A stretch of 64,000 nucleotides of DNA from Latrodectus hesperus (lineage: Eukaryota; Arthropoda; Arachnida; Araneae; Theridiidae). The notes beneath the pieces are model-generated. The model did not search any database and was not told the origin of the DNA. It was given only the letters and a program-made list of their open reading frames with translations. Below are positions 1 through 16,984 of this stretch, in pieces; the stretch's first letter is position 1; each line of letters starts with the position of its first letter. Location: the NCBI GenBank assembly GCA_037975125.1, contig CM075860.1, forward strand, positions 25,276,670 through 25,340,669, written 5' to 3'. A program made the position numbers and the translations under genes.

Positions 1-234
1 AAACCGGATAGTTTTTGCAGGAATTTGCGATCATTCACACCCTCTATGAATATGTAATTAATTTCCTATAAAAATGAAATGTTATTCTAAAATTTCAAAG
101 TTTGCAGGGAAATGAACTGAAGGAATTCCAGCGTATCAAATAGCAATTTTTAAACTCACACTAATTGCCATCTTAAAGAAATTGATGCAGTTATAAGAAG
201 CCATGGACAGCACAATGTCCCTCATCAAACAGCT
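1..234. other. AT-rich spacer, nothing recognised
   Basis: No repeat structure, RNA gene or credible coding signal is visible. The sequence is ordinary AT-rich spacer leading into the tail side of the adjacent SINE. Confidence 0.5.
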
Positions 235-515
235 CAATGATTGCGTTTTGTGAAGGACAGGATTGATTGTACTGTATTTTTTCTCCAGAGCCCGGCTGAT
301 ACATTCAGCACTGCGGGGGGCGGAGGTGGCGGATACAGTGGGGCACCCAGTGGGTGTGCCATCTTTTCCTCGAAAATGAAAGAATAGAGAAACACACACA
401 CACAGAGAGAAAAGAACATCCATGCTCGAACCAGGATTCGAACTCAGGACCTACTGCTTCGAAGTTAGAGTCGCTGATCACTCCGCCATTGGTGGGCTCG
501 TACGGCCTCCTTAAG
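235..515 (-). repeat. tRNA-derived SINE (family A)
   Basis: Read on the minus strand there is a tRNA-like head with an A-box-like TGGCGGAGTGATCAG (474-488) and a perfect B box GTTCGAATCC (434-443). A body with a (TG)n run and a G-rich segment follows towards lower coordinates. The two boxes at this spacing are the internal RNA polymerase III promoter of tRNA genes. The stem pairing is too poor for a functional tRNA and the body continues well past it, so a SINE is the better reading. I see no clear target-site duplication, so both ends are approximate. Confidence 0.6.
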
Positions 516-759
516 AACGTGGCCTTTATATGGATGGTGCTTTCTTGTAAAACTAAAAAAAGTTTCTCATTTGTCAGTAAAATCCATTTTCCAGTTATAG
601 TCTTTGAAAGTGATTAAGAGGAATCATCTTGTACTGCAGATACTACCTCAGAATATAATCGACTGGAACTATGAGTTAAGAAGCATAGGACATGGAAATT
701 GTGATGGATGCTGCAAATGAAATCTCTCGGCATCCTGCCATTGCATGCCAATGGGGTTT

Positions 760-938
760 TCAGGTTGTTTCTTGCTCAACGGATTCAGCGTACTGCTGAA
801 GATTATCGCTGGAAATAAGCTCCACAGTTATGCAATTGCACGTGGATTTGTTTTCGGAAGTACATTTAAATCCTTCATTGGTATTATGTAACTGCATTGG
901 CTTCATAGACTCGCTCTTACATGCAATCATGCAAGCTT
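760..938 (-). CDS. Candidate 3'-terminal exon of a CS-alpha/beta (defensin/toxin-fold) peptide
   Basis: On the minus strand a textbook splice acceptor (pyrimidine-rich tract ending TTTTTCAG, AG at 940-939) opens a frame that runs to TGA at 762-760. The encoded segment has cysteines in the order C-x3-C, then 18 residues, C, then 6 residues, C-x-C. The C-x3-C plus C-x-C pair is the signature of the cysteine-stabilised alpha/beta fold of arthropod defensins and related toxins. An acidic, Ser/Gln-rich tail follows the last cysteine. A further in-frame cysteine lies just upstream of the acceptor, but it would be intronic if this acceptor is used. No ATG is available in frame, which fits a downstream exon. 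Against the call: the third-to-fourth cysteine loop is about twice the usual 9-10 residues, and I found no upstream exon with a signal peptide. It is also visibly GC-richer than its flanks. Function is not assigned. Confidence 0.4.
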
Positions 939-990
939 CTGAAAAACAGTGAAAACTCACTTGGCTGCTGTTGGGATAGCCCTTGCTCAA

Positions 991-3479
<2,489 letters not shown>

Positions 3480-3480
<1 letters not shown>

Positions 3481-3900
3481 TGTCAGTAAGAGAAGCCTCA
3501 AAAGTTCAGAGTGATAAAGCACAGCTCAAATGACGCTCCATCGGAGAACGTTATTTGTGACATCTTTATCTGCAGAAGCCAGCCCGGCACGTAGGGTTTT
3601 TGTAATGCTCAAGATGCATCGACAAGAATGAAACAAAAGCGTCCTCTCCTTTTATCAAGACGGCCATCAGCGTGGCAGCGAACGGGATTCCCATTCGTAT
3701 TCCCTGCTTAAAGCGGCAGATCCATTGAGTGGGGAAGCGTAATCCTCTGTAATGCACTCCATTCGTAGTTGTGCTCTTTCTTCATTCATATCAGGGCACG
3801 GGGCGCAGGTGACAAAGGATGTCGGGAAAGTCCACAAATCCCTTTCACTGGAGCAAAAATTAAAAAAACATTTGCTACGCAATCCTCATTCCAACTTTCC
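3480..3900. other. GC-richer unique island 1
   Basis: Clearly higher in G+C than its flanks, low in simple repeats, and short frames on both strands match no family I know. It could be a conserved non-coding element, an exon fragment or an old unrecognised repeat. Confidence 0.35.
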
Positions 3901-4237
3901 TCTAAGTCTACTTAAATTAAAATATTCTCTTTCTGATATCATTTCTCTAAAATATCCCTACAGCCTGGTGAAGATGGGCGTTGTTCTCGAGAGTGGTGGG
4001 TTATAGATTCGACACTTAATAAAGCCGAAGACACTGTGTTATGTGAAATTATGCGCAATAAAAATTCCACATGATGCCATGTACCTTCACCCGTACAGCC
4101 TATATAGGAAGCTTCAACTTCCTTTTTTGAGCTTGGTTAGTAAAATAACGAAGCGGGTGACTGTGTTTAACGGCTTTGGTCAACAGAAGTACGCATCAAA
4201 AACCTATCTCTCTCTGTGTGTGTATAGATATATACAC

Positions 4238-4380
<143 letters not shown>

Positions 4381-4529
4381 TTTTTAACAACATTAAAAAT
4401 ATTTTGATATTTAACTTTAATAGATTTGAGTAACAGGTTTTATTGAGTGTAAAGTATTGATATTTATATTTAATTTAGCTCATTAAAATTCTCATCTTTG
4501 TACAGAGCTGCTGTTATAGGGCTATTGTT

Positions 4530-4700
4530 CTTTCTTTCGGGTTGAACGTTCATGTATTCGATTCCCACCTCGGGTTGGGTGTAGTGGTCTGCAGCTCACC
4601 TTTTAATGTAAGCCGTGATATGCGAAAGGTAACTGTTGATTGGAAAATGGATGCTGCAATCAACTGATCCTTCCAGAAGCAACATTATACTGAAGAAATC
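4530..4700 (+). repeat. Degenerate tRNA-derived SINE fragment
   Basis: Contains GTATTCGATTCCCACC, a decayed B box of the GGTTCGATTCC type, followed by a SINE-like GC-richer body. The A box is not convincing and no duplications are visible. Confidence 0.4.
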
Positions 4701-5320
4701 CTTCTCATGCTTAAAGCTCTTACCGTGCAGTTTCATGGTTGGTTGCTGATGAAATAAAAGAAATTTCGCTCTTCTAGGTGTTTACTGAAACTGAAATTTA
4801 ACTTTTAATTATTTTCACATTGGATTTCCTTTTGTGAAGGCTAACCTGTTTGTTAAAAAGAAAATTATTCTATAAATAAAGTAATAAAAAAATTGAATTT
4901 GCTATCGTTCTATTTTTATTTTAACAAGCAGCTGACGAAGCATGAAATGAATACATGGTTGTCCAACAGAAGAGTTTTTCCGAAAACTCCTTCGCAGTGA
5001 TTGAAGTAAGCTTCCATAAGGAAACTTCTACAAGATTATTCCATAAACTTTATGCGAAATTTTAAGTTTTGGCGGAGTAATTTTTGACAAAAATCACATT
5101 TTTTTCAGAAATTACTTATGATTATTAGAGTCACAATAAGAAATTTCGAGTAATAAATAAGGTTTGAATATATTTTCATATTATTACGTTATTAAATGAT
5201 AAAAATCATTAGTTAACTAAAATCAAATAAAATAAAAATCTTTAATAAGATGTATTTGAAATTGTTTATATTTGATGCTTCATTTACATTTCATCATCGA
5301 AGTTGTTTATAGCGATCGGT
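4700..5320. other. AT-rich spacer, nothing recognised
   Basis: No coding or repeat structure seen. Confidence 0.5.
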
Positions 5321-5690
5321 TTTTAGTAGTCTCTTCTTCGCCTTGATTTTGAATACCAAGTAAAACAGCCCGGGGAGCTGAATAGACTGAACCAATTGTG
5401 AGTGCAAGGCTTTTGAACATCCATTTTGTCCAAAAGAAGTTCTTAAGGACTGTGGGTCATCCCAAGGAAGATAATTCCAATGCCCTCATTCAGACAGCCA
5501 CGCAGAGATGAAACATCCCTCTTTCGTTGCCCATCAGGGGCTGAAATCGAACCCAGTTCCAAAAAGCACGATTTCTCTTCATTTGCAGCGCAGAGGAATG
5601 CGTAGCAGTGTCTGTGGTGAGGAAGGTTCCAGCATTCTTCTTGAAAGGATGACACCACAATCACTACCAGACGCGGTAAAACACTATTTT
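5320..5690. other. GC-richer unique island 2
   Basis: Unique, GC-richer sequence with short open frames on both strands that I do not recognise. Confidence 0.35.
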
Positions 5691-9430
<3,740 letters not shown>

Positions 9431-9432
9431 TG

Positions 9433-9690
9433 TTTTCTGGGTTCACAATATGCCCTTTTTCTTATGATGTTTTCATAGGTAATCCACTTTTCATCCCCAG
9501 TTATGATCCGGTCCAAGAAGGGTTCGATTTTGTTGTGTACAAGCAAAGATGTGCATAGAATGAATCAATCATTCAAATTCTTCTCCCTTAACTTGTGTGG
9601 CACCCATCTCGAATATTTCCACAAAAATCCTAGTTTCCGAATAGGGTCGGAAATGGTTTGTTGAGCTGAATACTTGTTGAAACTGATTGT
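9433..9690 (-). pseudogene. mariner transposase remnant (middle part)
   Basis: One minus-strand frame shows the mariner hallmark WVPHKL (canonical WVPHEL), then EPFLDRIITGDEKW. The Asp of TGDE is the first catalytic residue of the DDE/D nuclease and is preserved. The frame carries one in-frame TGA between the two motifs, probably a decayed CGA. The C-terminal half is missing: the frame runs straight into the (TA)n array at 9428. The N-terminal part fades before the second array at 9776. This is a dead internal fragment. It resembles the SETMAR/Hsmar-type mariner subgroup more than the element at 43.2 kb. Confidence 0.8.
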
Positions 9691-9772
9691 AACCGGAGCG
9701 GGCGGACAGAATTTTCTGGTAGACCTAATATATATATTCCTACATACACATACATACAAACGAACATAAAAG

Positions 9773-9775
<3 letters not shown>

Positions 9776-9866
<91 letters not shown>

Positions 9867-9868
9867 AT
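9776..9868. repeat. (TA)n microsatellite, about 93 bp
   Basis: TA dinucleotides with a CA interruption near 9846. A short ACATACA-rich stretch lies on its left. Confidence 0.95.
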
Positions 9869-11262
9869 TTGACAAGCTTAAGTATTGTATCTGATTGCAA
9901 TGGAGTTTAATTAGTGTTGCCATTTCTTACAAGTAATATACCGCACGAAAAAGATCGCATAAAATCCAATTTGACTGTACTAAACTTTCGGGACTTGTGT
10001 ATAATTTATTTACATTTTTAATGTTTGGTGAGGAAAATGAATGCGTACACGTTTAAATGGTGATTTGTTCATTCGTCAAAGACTTACACGAGTGGCTGAA
10101 GCAACTTTGGCATTCTATTGAACGCAGAGGTCTTTTATGGAGTTCCTGTCATTCTTAATTAGAGCAGCAAATGGGAGAATTATTAGGCATTTTTTATGCT
10201 TTATGTGAAATACATAGGAGTTTTATAGGATTAGCAATTCTATTTAGGAAAAATATAAAAGTCATGGGATGAAGTTATTATCTATATGACGTTCATTCCT
10301 CAAAAATTCGGATTTTATTTTAAGAAGTAATGAAAAAGTTCCTGAAAAACATTTCTTGAAGAAAATTATTCACATGTAAATATATTAAAACATTATATAA
10401 GAAAATGATCATGTTTTTTATATTATATATAAGTTAAACTAAATAAAATGTAAACCTATATTTATTGATTAAAGTACTGTATAATGTTATTCTGAATTGA
10501 CCTTAGTTTTTGATTTTTACTAAAAGACTTCCAAATCAAAATGGAGATTTATGTCCCACGCTTCGTCAGTTTGCATGTTTGGGCACTTTGAAGGTGCATA
10601 CAAGAAATATATATGAAACATTTCCAACACTCGAAGATTATTTTCAGAATTTAATAAATAATTATTTTTGGTAATCTATAGAACTATTTTGATTTAAACA
10701 TATGTTTGTAACATATATAACTTTATAGTTCAAAGATTTGTGTTAAAATTGTTTGAAGTTTACATTTTTATAAATTGTTAATTTGGTAACTCTCGTGACA
10801 TACTTTAAAGTCCTTTGCTGTGAGGGTGTGTTGCATATTTATTTTTAAACTTTTTTTAATGTCTTTATTGTAAGTTATTTGATAATTAGATTCTTTAATA
10901 GGATGATTATAATTTGAAAGATAAACAAGATAAAATGTAGAAAAGTTTGTACATGAATGTACTCTGAAATTATCATATGAAGATGACAAAACTTTAATAA
11001 GCGTAGTTTATAGAAATAAATACTAGCTTGCGAAAAAAGAAATCCACAAACAAGTATGATCACTGGTGGCAGTTACGAAAAAATAATACATTTCTTAATT
11101 GTTAGATTTTTTAACCTAACTGTTATAATATCAAAAAATAAGTGTATTTCATATTTACCAGTAAATTCATTTATTTATTTTACAAATGCTAAGCATTAGC
11201 GTTTCTGCCATTCGTTCACATGTCATCCAATACTTCTCGACAGTGTTGTTAGCATGCTTCCC
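9869..11262. other. AT-rich spacer
   Basis: No recognisable genes or repeats. Confidence 0.5.
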
Positions 11263-11276
11263 CCTACCTAGCCCTG

Positions 11277-11482
11277 TGTTTTTGTTTTTAAATTATGAAT
11301 TTTTTATTTGCACTATATACACTGTTTTTTGTATTTTAATAGGATTTTTATGTTGCTTGGGTTTTCTTTATTTTAATTAAAAAATAAAAAAAATAAAATG
11401 AAATAAATAAATAAAAAATCAAAGATTGGCGCAGTTTGTCCTATTTTGGACCTTGCGCCAGAAAACCCAACCAACCAACCAA
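11277..11482 (+). mobile_element. 5'-truncated LINE 3' end with target-site duplication
   Basis: A 206-bp insert is bounded by perfect 14-bp direct repeats CCTACCTAGCCCTG (11263-11276 and 11483-11496). It ends in a (CCAA)n tail. Just before the tail is a block (TTGTCCTATTTTGGACCTTG, then GCGCCAGAAAACCC) that matches the 3' end of the decayed LINE at 15.2-17.0 kb (TTGTTCTATTTGGACTTTGT, then GCCACAAAACCC). This marks it as a short 5'-truncated copy of the same LINE family, or of a SINE borrowing its tail, inserted by target-primed reverse transcription. Confidence 0.8.
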
Positions 11483-11483
11483 C

Positions 11484-11699
11484 CTACCTAGCCCTGAGTT
11501 GGATTCCTTCATACTGAGAAAGTGCGGTACAATTACTTAAATGTTCAAAAAACACTCGTTGATTAGAGTCACACACAACACAACTGGGAAATGCTCCGCT
11601 TTTAATTGCAAAGAAATGATCCTGGAAGCAGTCCTCTGAATAGAGCCACCGCAGTCTTTCTTGGAAAACTGGGAACTCTCCTCCCTCAGAATCTTCCAT
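11484..11699 (-). pseudogene. LINE ORF2 C-terminal fragment (zinc-knuckle-like)
   Basis: The minus-strand frame contains CVVCDSNQ followed by FEHLSNC, a C-x2-C...H-x3-C arrangement like the cysteine knuckle after the RNase H domain in many arthropod non-LTR retrotransposons. The upstream residues are consistent with the end of such an ORF. The (CCAA)-tailed LINE piece is inserted at its downstream end, so this fragment is the older of the two. I see no RNase H motifs attached. It is assigned by motif shape only. Confidence 0.45.
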
Positions 11700-12565
11700 C
11701 GTTTGCGTGTTGAATCATACCCTGCTTAAGAGTTTTTCCGAGGGCCAGCAGCCTAATAAGCAATTGAGTCGTGCGAAAAGAAAGAGGATGATTTGCTCGA
11801 TCAAAGCTCCCTTCTCGGCCGGAGCAGCGGCATTTTCACTGCCCACAATTTCCACAGTGGGAGACAGAACCTATTGGAAGGGAACTTCAGTGTGCCTTAA
11901 GCAAAGGTCTGCATACTAGTAAGTTTGACGTGATTTTGTTTTGGTGTTTCATACTGCGGTTTTCTCCCTTGAATTCAAGAGAAATTCTCTTCAAGAAATT
12001 CTAATGAAAAATTTTTCAGCATTTTTTTTATTTAGTTTTACATAAGTTTCATTTCTTTGTCAGAATAGAAGAATTTCTGTGAGGTACTTCATCTCAAAAA
12101 TGAATCAGAATATGTAATAAATTACAACAAATGGTTGTTAATACAAGTAGAACAAGTAATAATTTTTCTATACTTGACTTTTAATTCAAATAATATGTAT
12201 AGTTTGTTTAAAATCTCATTTTATATTGCATTCATTTAAGGAAATGTAAGCATTTTAACAAATTTTTGCTTAAATAAACGTGTGTGTGTTCGCAAGAGGT
12301 GGAAAAGGAGGACAATAGTGTGCATACACAACTTCTAACCGAGGGCGTCAGCAGATCCGAGGACGTCCACGCTTTGATTTTGCTTTTTTTGTGTAAAAAT
12401 TACATAATTTCAGCTCGAATTTTAATTTTTTGTTGAAATTTAAGAAAACTATCTATTTGATTTTGCTTATTTTAAGTCTAAATTATATATTTTTATTTTT
12501 TAATTATCATTTTTGTTGAAATTTAAAATGGTCCTCGGTTTACACCTTTTGCATTAAACTTGTGT
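11700..12565. other. Spacer; 11700-11930 GC-richer
   Basis: The first 230 bp are GC-richer and may be more of the preceding LINE fragment, but I cannot align them to a domain. The remainder is AT-rich and blank. Confidence 0.4.
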
Positions 12566-12579
12566 ATCAAAAGTGTGTA

Positions 12580-13111
12580 CTATTCATGGATAGGGAAGAA
12601 TTGCAGCCTCTGTTAGTCGCTTGACCAGAGCACTTAAAAATAGGTAGAGGACCGACTTAGCTCCATTGCCCCAGGCGTTAGCTGAGCATATTGGAGTGGC
12701 CTTCACGCCTTGGGTGACCCTGCCAGGAGAATACACTCCCGACGTACTCCGCCCAGGAACACCCCCTCGCCGGCGACTAGAGCTCTAGGCTGCTAGCGCA
12801 CACTATGAGGAGCCGCTGGGACTTGAGGGACCCTGACCAACGACTTAAGTCGTCAGGAACAAACTATTCTCGCCCGATTTCCAAGTGGACATCTTAAGAC
12901 CCAAAAATTTTCTGGGAGTTCCCGAACCTTTGAAACCAGTACTAACTGCTCTACCGAGCAGGCTTCGCCTGAACATATTCTTGAGTGCCTAGTGCTCTCC
13001 AGGCAGGACTTGGTTGACGACCCTCTTCTGGTTTTGGATTATTGTAGAGTGTACAACGTCATGGACCTGGTCTAGCGCTGTTGGCCTTTGGGAGCATGCA
13101 ACAACAACAAC
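12580..13111 (+). mobile_element. Retroposon with LINE-type 3' end and (CAA)n tail
   Basis: A 532-bp GC-rich insert in AT-rich DNA, flanked by perfect 14-bp direct repeats ATCAAAAGTGTGTA (12566-12579 and 13112-13125). It ends in (CAA)n. The last roughly 45 codons before a TAG (ends 13075) read SPEHILECL...DPLLVLDY...MDLV, the C-terminal knuckle and tail of a non-LTR retrotransposon ORF2. The 380 bp before that give no RT or RNase H motifs. It is therefore either a severely internally deleted LINE or a SINE-like element with its own head and a LINE tail used for mobilisation. The intact duplications suggest a fairly recent insertion. Confidence 0.85.
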
Positions 13112-13125
13112 ATCAAAAGTGTGTA

Positions 13126-13985
13126 TCTTGTAAAATGTGACGTCCTCGGTGGTCCGGTAAAATCCGGGTTGTGAGTGTGTCCTCAGCTAACGGAAAAAAT
13201 GTACATTGTGTATGTCATAAATTTTCTAATAATATCGTTCATTGTGATAATTTCATAAAATCTCATATATTTAGTTCCTTGGTGCATCAGTAGATGAGTA
13301 TAATTATGATTATGTTTTTTAAAAAAATTAAGTAAATTTAAAATTTAAGTAAACTTAATTACCGAAAATTTTAGCTTGTTTTTTAAAGAATAGCAGAACT
13401 TTTGAGAATTAAGGAACTTCTTGAGAAAATAATTAAATATATTTTTTTCATTTAATATAAATTTAATTTTATTAAATGTACAAAATATAATAAATGTTAA
13501 TTATAAATTTTTTTGCTTATAAGTATTGAAAAATTTTCTTTATTTGAAAAAATTCCAAATGTTATAATAAGAATTATAATTTTAATTTTGCTTAATTAGA
13601 TATACAGATTTTAATTTACACTTTAATATTAATCACTGTGTTATGTTTTGTTGTATTTACATTTTTAAAAATAAAATGTAAATATATTTATATTTTTCTG
13701 CTTTTTCCTTAACATTTATTTATTTATAAATATTTATTTATTGTATATCATTTATTTATTTATTTATAGATAAATAATTAAAAAAATAAAAATTAATGTT
13801 AAATGAAAATTTACAAAAAGTTTATATAATTAAATTTGTTCAGAAATTTTCAACACATACTATCATTACGTTACATCTTATTATAAACTCTTATGAAAGG
13901 ATTTTACTGTATACTTTATCAGTCCACTGAATTATAAATATAAAAATTAATTTTTTGTTTCATGCATTAAAATTTCTTATTTCAA
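13126..13985. other. AT-rich spacer
   Basis: Low-complexity ATTT-rich stretches around 13700-13790. No gene. Confidence 0.6.
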
Positions 13986-13991
13986 AGTAGA

Positions 13992-14126
13992 TCATATACA
14001 TACCAGAAATCAAGGACATCACATACACACAGGCAATGGAGGGTATCACATACACACAGGCAATGGAGGGTATCACATACACACAAGCTATCCAGGGCAT
14101 TAGATACACACAGGAAATCGAGGACC
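13992..14126. repeat. 27-bp minisatellite, five units
   Basis: Units start at 13992, 14019, 14046, 14073 and 14100, an exact 27-bp period with core CACATACACACAGGCAATGG. The central units are nearly identical and the outer ones diverged. Because 27 is divisible by three, the minus strand stays open with a 9-residue repeat, but there is no other sign of coding. Confidence 0.9.
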
Positions 14127-15189
14127 TCATTAGAAAGTCAAAACTGAACAAGAAATTAATTTAACTGAAACTCCATTAAATTAATTTCAATTGATTATTC
14201 AATTGAATAAACAATTAGTTCAATATTTTTTTGTGTTGAAGACCTCATACATTCAAATGATTGTTATTTTATGTACACAATCAGTAAATGCAATAAATTT
14301 ATTCATATTGAAATTTTCAAGGACGAAATATATATCTTGGTATACATGTGCGGTACAGTTGTTTGGATTCCATTCGGAATTATTAGTTCAAACTATTTTA
14401 ATTTTATTTCTATTAAATCAATTAATCCATTTTTTCTCATATATTTTACTAACAAGTTATTATTCAATTTAAATTTGAAGATTTAAATATAGATACCCAT
14501 ATGTTCATTTTTAACAAACACTTTTCTTGAATTTTTTTATAATATTCATAATTCAAAATGAATTTTTTACACCATTATTCTGTTTTAATTCTTCTAAATA
14601 ACACGATAATTTTTGTTAATCATATTAATTTGCTCATTTCATTCAAATTTTCATTATTCCAATCGTCTTTCCCCGATTTAATTTCCAAACCATATTCATC
14701 AGTTCCAAACCATATTCAGTAGTAAAGAAAATATATTTTATTTCTGGAAGTATTAGCACTATCCCATACCTGTTTTATTATTTAAGATAATTTTCGGGAC
14801 AACAACACAAAATAAAGTTAATTAATTGTTCCCAAATACAATGAAAAATTTACATATTTAAGCAATCCAAAAATTTTATTGAAAATGACTTTCTCAGCTT
14901 TTGTATATTTTAAATCCCTGCGGGGAGAAAAAAGGAATTAAATATGCCTTGATTACTTCCTGTAACTGAGTAATCACAAATCACTAAGGAAGCTGTGTGA
15001 AAATTCAAACACACTTTCAAAACCACCTGACGTATAGAAAATCTTGTAAAAAGGGTAGTTTCAGGAGGGTTTGTTTTTAAGCAGAATCCAAAGAATGCGT
15101 TTTCTTATATTTAGTTAGAATTAAATATATTAAAAGAAATTTAAAAAAATATTCAAATGTAATTGCTTAGATACTTTTGTACAGATCGA
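14127..15189. other. AT-rich spacer, nothing recognised
   Basis: No repeat or coding structure recognised. Confidence 0.5.
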
Positions 15190-16975
15190 AATGTCCATAA
15201 GTATTAACCATTTTTAATCTTTTCATCAACAGCATCCTAGAACAATTATCTTCTGTTCATTCTAGTTTATATGTTGACGACATACAAATTTCTTTCATAT
15301 AATATGAATTTCTTAGATCAAATATGTATTTAAATTCCATACAATTGAATAAACTGTAAATAATCTTGTTACTTGATGTGCACAGAATGGTTTTAGTCTA
15401 CTTCCTAGCATGTGTTGCTGTGATTATTTCTGCAAGAAAACTAACATTCACCATGATCTTTTGCTTCTCTTAAACAGAAGGCTTATCCCTGTGATTGATA
15501 ACATAAAATTCCTTGGAGTGATTTTCGATAGAAAATTAACTTTCCTTTCTCAAATTTTACATTTGTGGAAGAATTGTTAGCTATTTCTTATAATATCTGT
15601 TAGGCAATCTCGATTACATTTTGGAGTACAGATCATAAATCACACTTTTATATGTACCAGTCATTAATGTTATCTCCCATTGATTACAGCTGTGTTGTGA
15701 ATGGATCGACTATATTTTCCGTCTTAGGCAGATTGGACACAGTTCACCACTCTGCTTTGAGGATATGCTCTGATGCCTTTCCCATATTACCCATCAAGAG
15801 TCTATATGTAATCTGCCCTCAGTTACTCTTAGACCTGTCTCTTAATTATTATTCAAAAATTATATCCACACCTCATCATCTCGTTCTATTGTTCAAAATT
15901 TTGCTCTCAAGAGATCATATAAAGCAAGACCATGCAACATTCAACCTTTTCTCACTCGTATTAATCTTAGCTTTTGCTGTCTCATCTATGTGACGACTCA
16001 TTCGCGCACCCACCTTAATAGTAGGATGTACACATCACCGTACTCAATTCTTTTGAAGACCATAAAATGTCGGACGCAACTTCTGCTATTTTTCAACAGT
16101 TAGATGCATTTCAACGCTATCCGTGTGCTATGTACAGTCCTGTCTTCATAAGTGGATCCAAAACTACTGGACATTTTGGCTCTGCTGTTTTTCTTAACAT
16201 TTCTTTTAGCTAATATCTCCACAAGCCCTACTTCATATTCATTGCTGACGCTAAGGCTATATCGCGTGCACTAAAGCAGCTGCATACTAAAAATGAGCAT
16301 ACACTGTGCGTATTTTCTGAAAGTAGGATTATTTTAGAAGTTTTGAGAAATTGTATCTTTTATTTCGTTAGTGTTAAAGTATTTTAATATATTGTTTTCC
16401 TGGATACCAAGCCACACACATATTATATATACATAGATGACAATGAGGAGACTAATGTGACAGCTAAGTCTGAAATTATTTCCGTTTTATCTTTAGTTCC
16501 ATCTATGTGATATAAGAAATAGATTTAAACATTTCATACAGTCACTTTGACAGGACTTCTGTAATAGGCAAGTCTGCAAACAAATCTGTACCATCTTTCC
16601 ATTAATCATCCTTTTACTTTCATCTTTACTCTTGATTGATATCGAATTACACATGTCCAACTGACTCGTCTTCGTATCGGTCATAAGCGTTTCACACACA
16701 AAGAACAATTTTTAAGTTAGTTAAGGATTAGGTGTTTCTGGGAAGGGATTCTTGTAGAATTTAGTTGTAGGACATATATACAGTGTATCATATTTTAATC
16801 ATCTATCCAGATTTTAATTAATGCCAATGCATATTTTTTAACCATTATATTTTAACCTTAGAACATTTGCTACGGGAACCCAGCTATTGCAATCTCTGTG
16901 CGTCTTTGGGCTGACCCAAACTGCAGTTTGGGTCAGCTTGTTCTATTTGGACTTTGTGCCACAAAACCCAACAAA
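15190..16975 (+). pseudogene. Decayed, 5'-truncated non-LTR retrotransposon (RT-RNase H)
   Basis: Plus-strand frames, broken by many stops and shifts, give in order: the RT catalytic box SLYVDDIQISF near 15266-15298, the thumb phrase KFLGVIFDRKLTF near 15507-15542, and the RT C-terminus SPIDYSCVV...LDTVHHSALRIC (15670-15765). An RNase H start, ISGSKTTGHFGSA, lies near 16150-16190; its canonical TDGSK Asp is lost. A decayed WIPSHVG-like region lies near 16400, then RLRIGHKRFTH near 16670-16705. The 3' end is ACAAAACCCAACAAACCAAC near 16959-16980. The order matches the Jockey-like RNase H-bearing LINEs common in arthropods. Everything N-terminal to the YVDD box is missing, so it is a truncated dead copy and the source family of the tail at 11.4 kb. 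Confidence 0.85.
16910..16937. repeat. Perfect 28-bp palindrome in the LINE 3' UTR
   Basis: The left arm GCTGACCCAAACTG is followed immediately by its exact reverse complement, with no spacer, centred on CTGCAG. The related tail at 11.4 kb lacks it, so it looks like a local inverted duplication in this copy. Confidence 0.95.
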
Positions 16976-16984
16976 CCAACGAAA

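Noticed and set aside
16493..16708. Cysteine-rich minus-strand frame as a secreted peptide gene
   Set aside because: It is the antisense of the decayed LINE and shows no splice sites or ordered cysteine framework.
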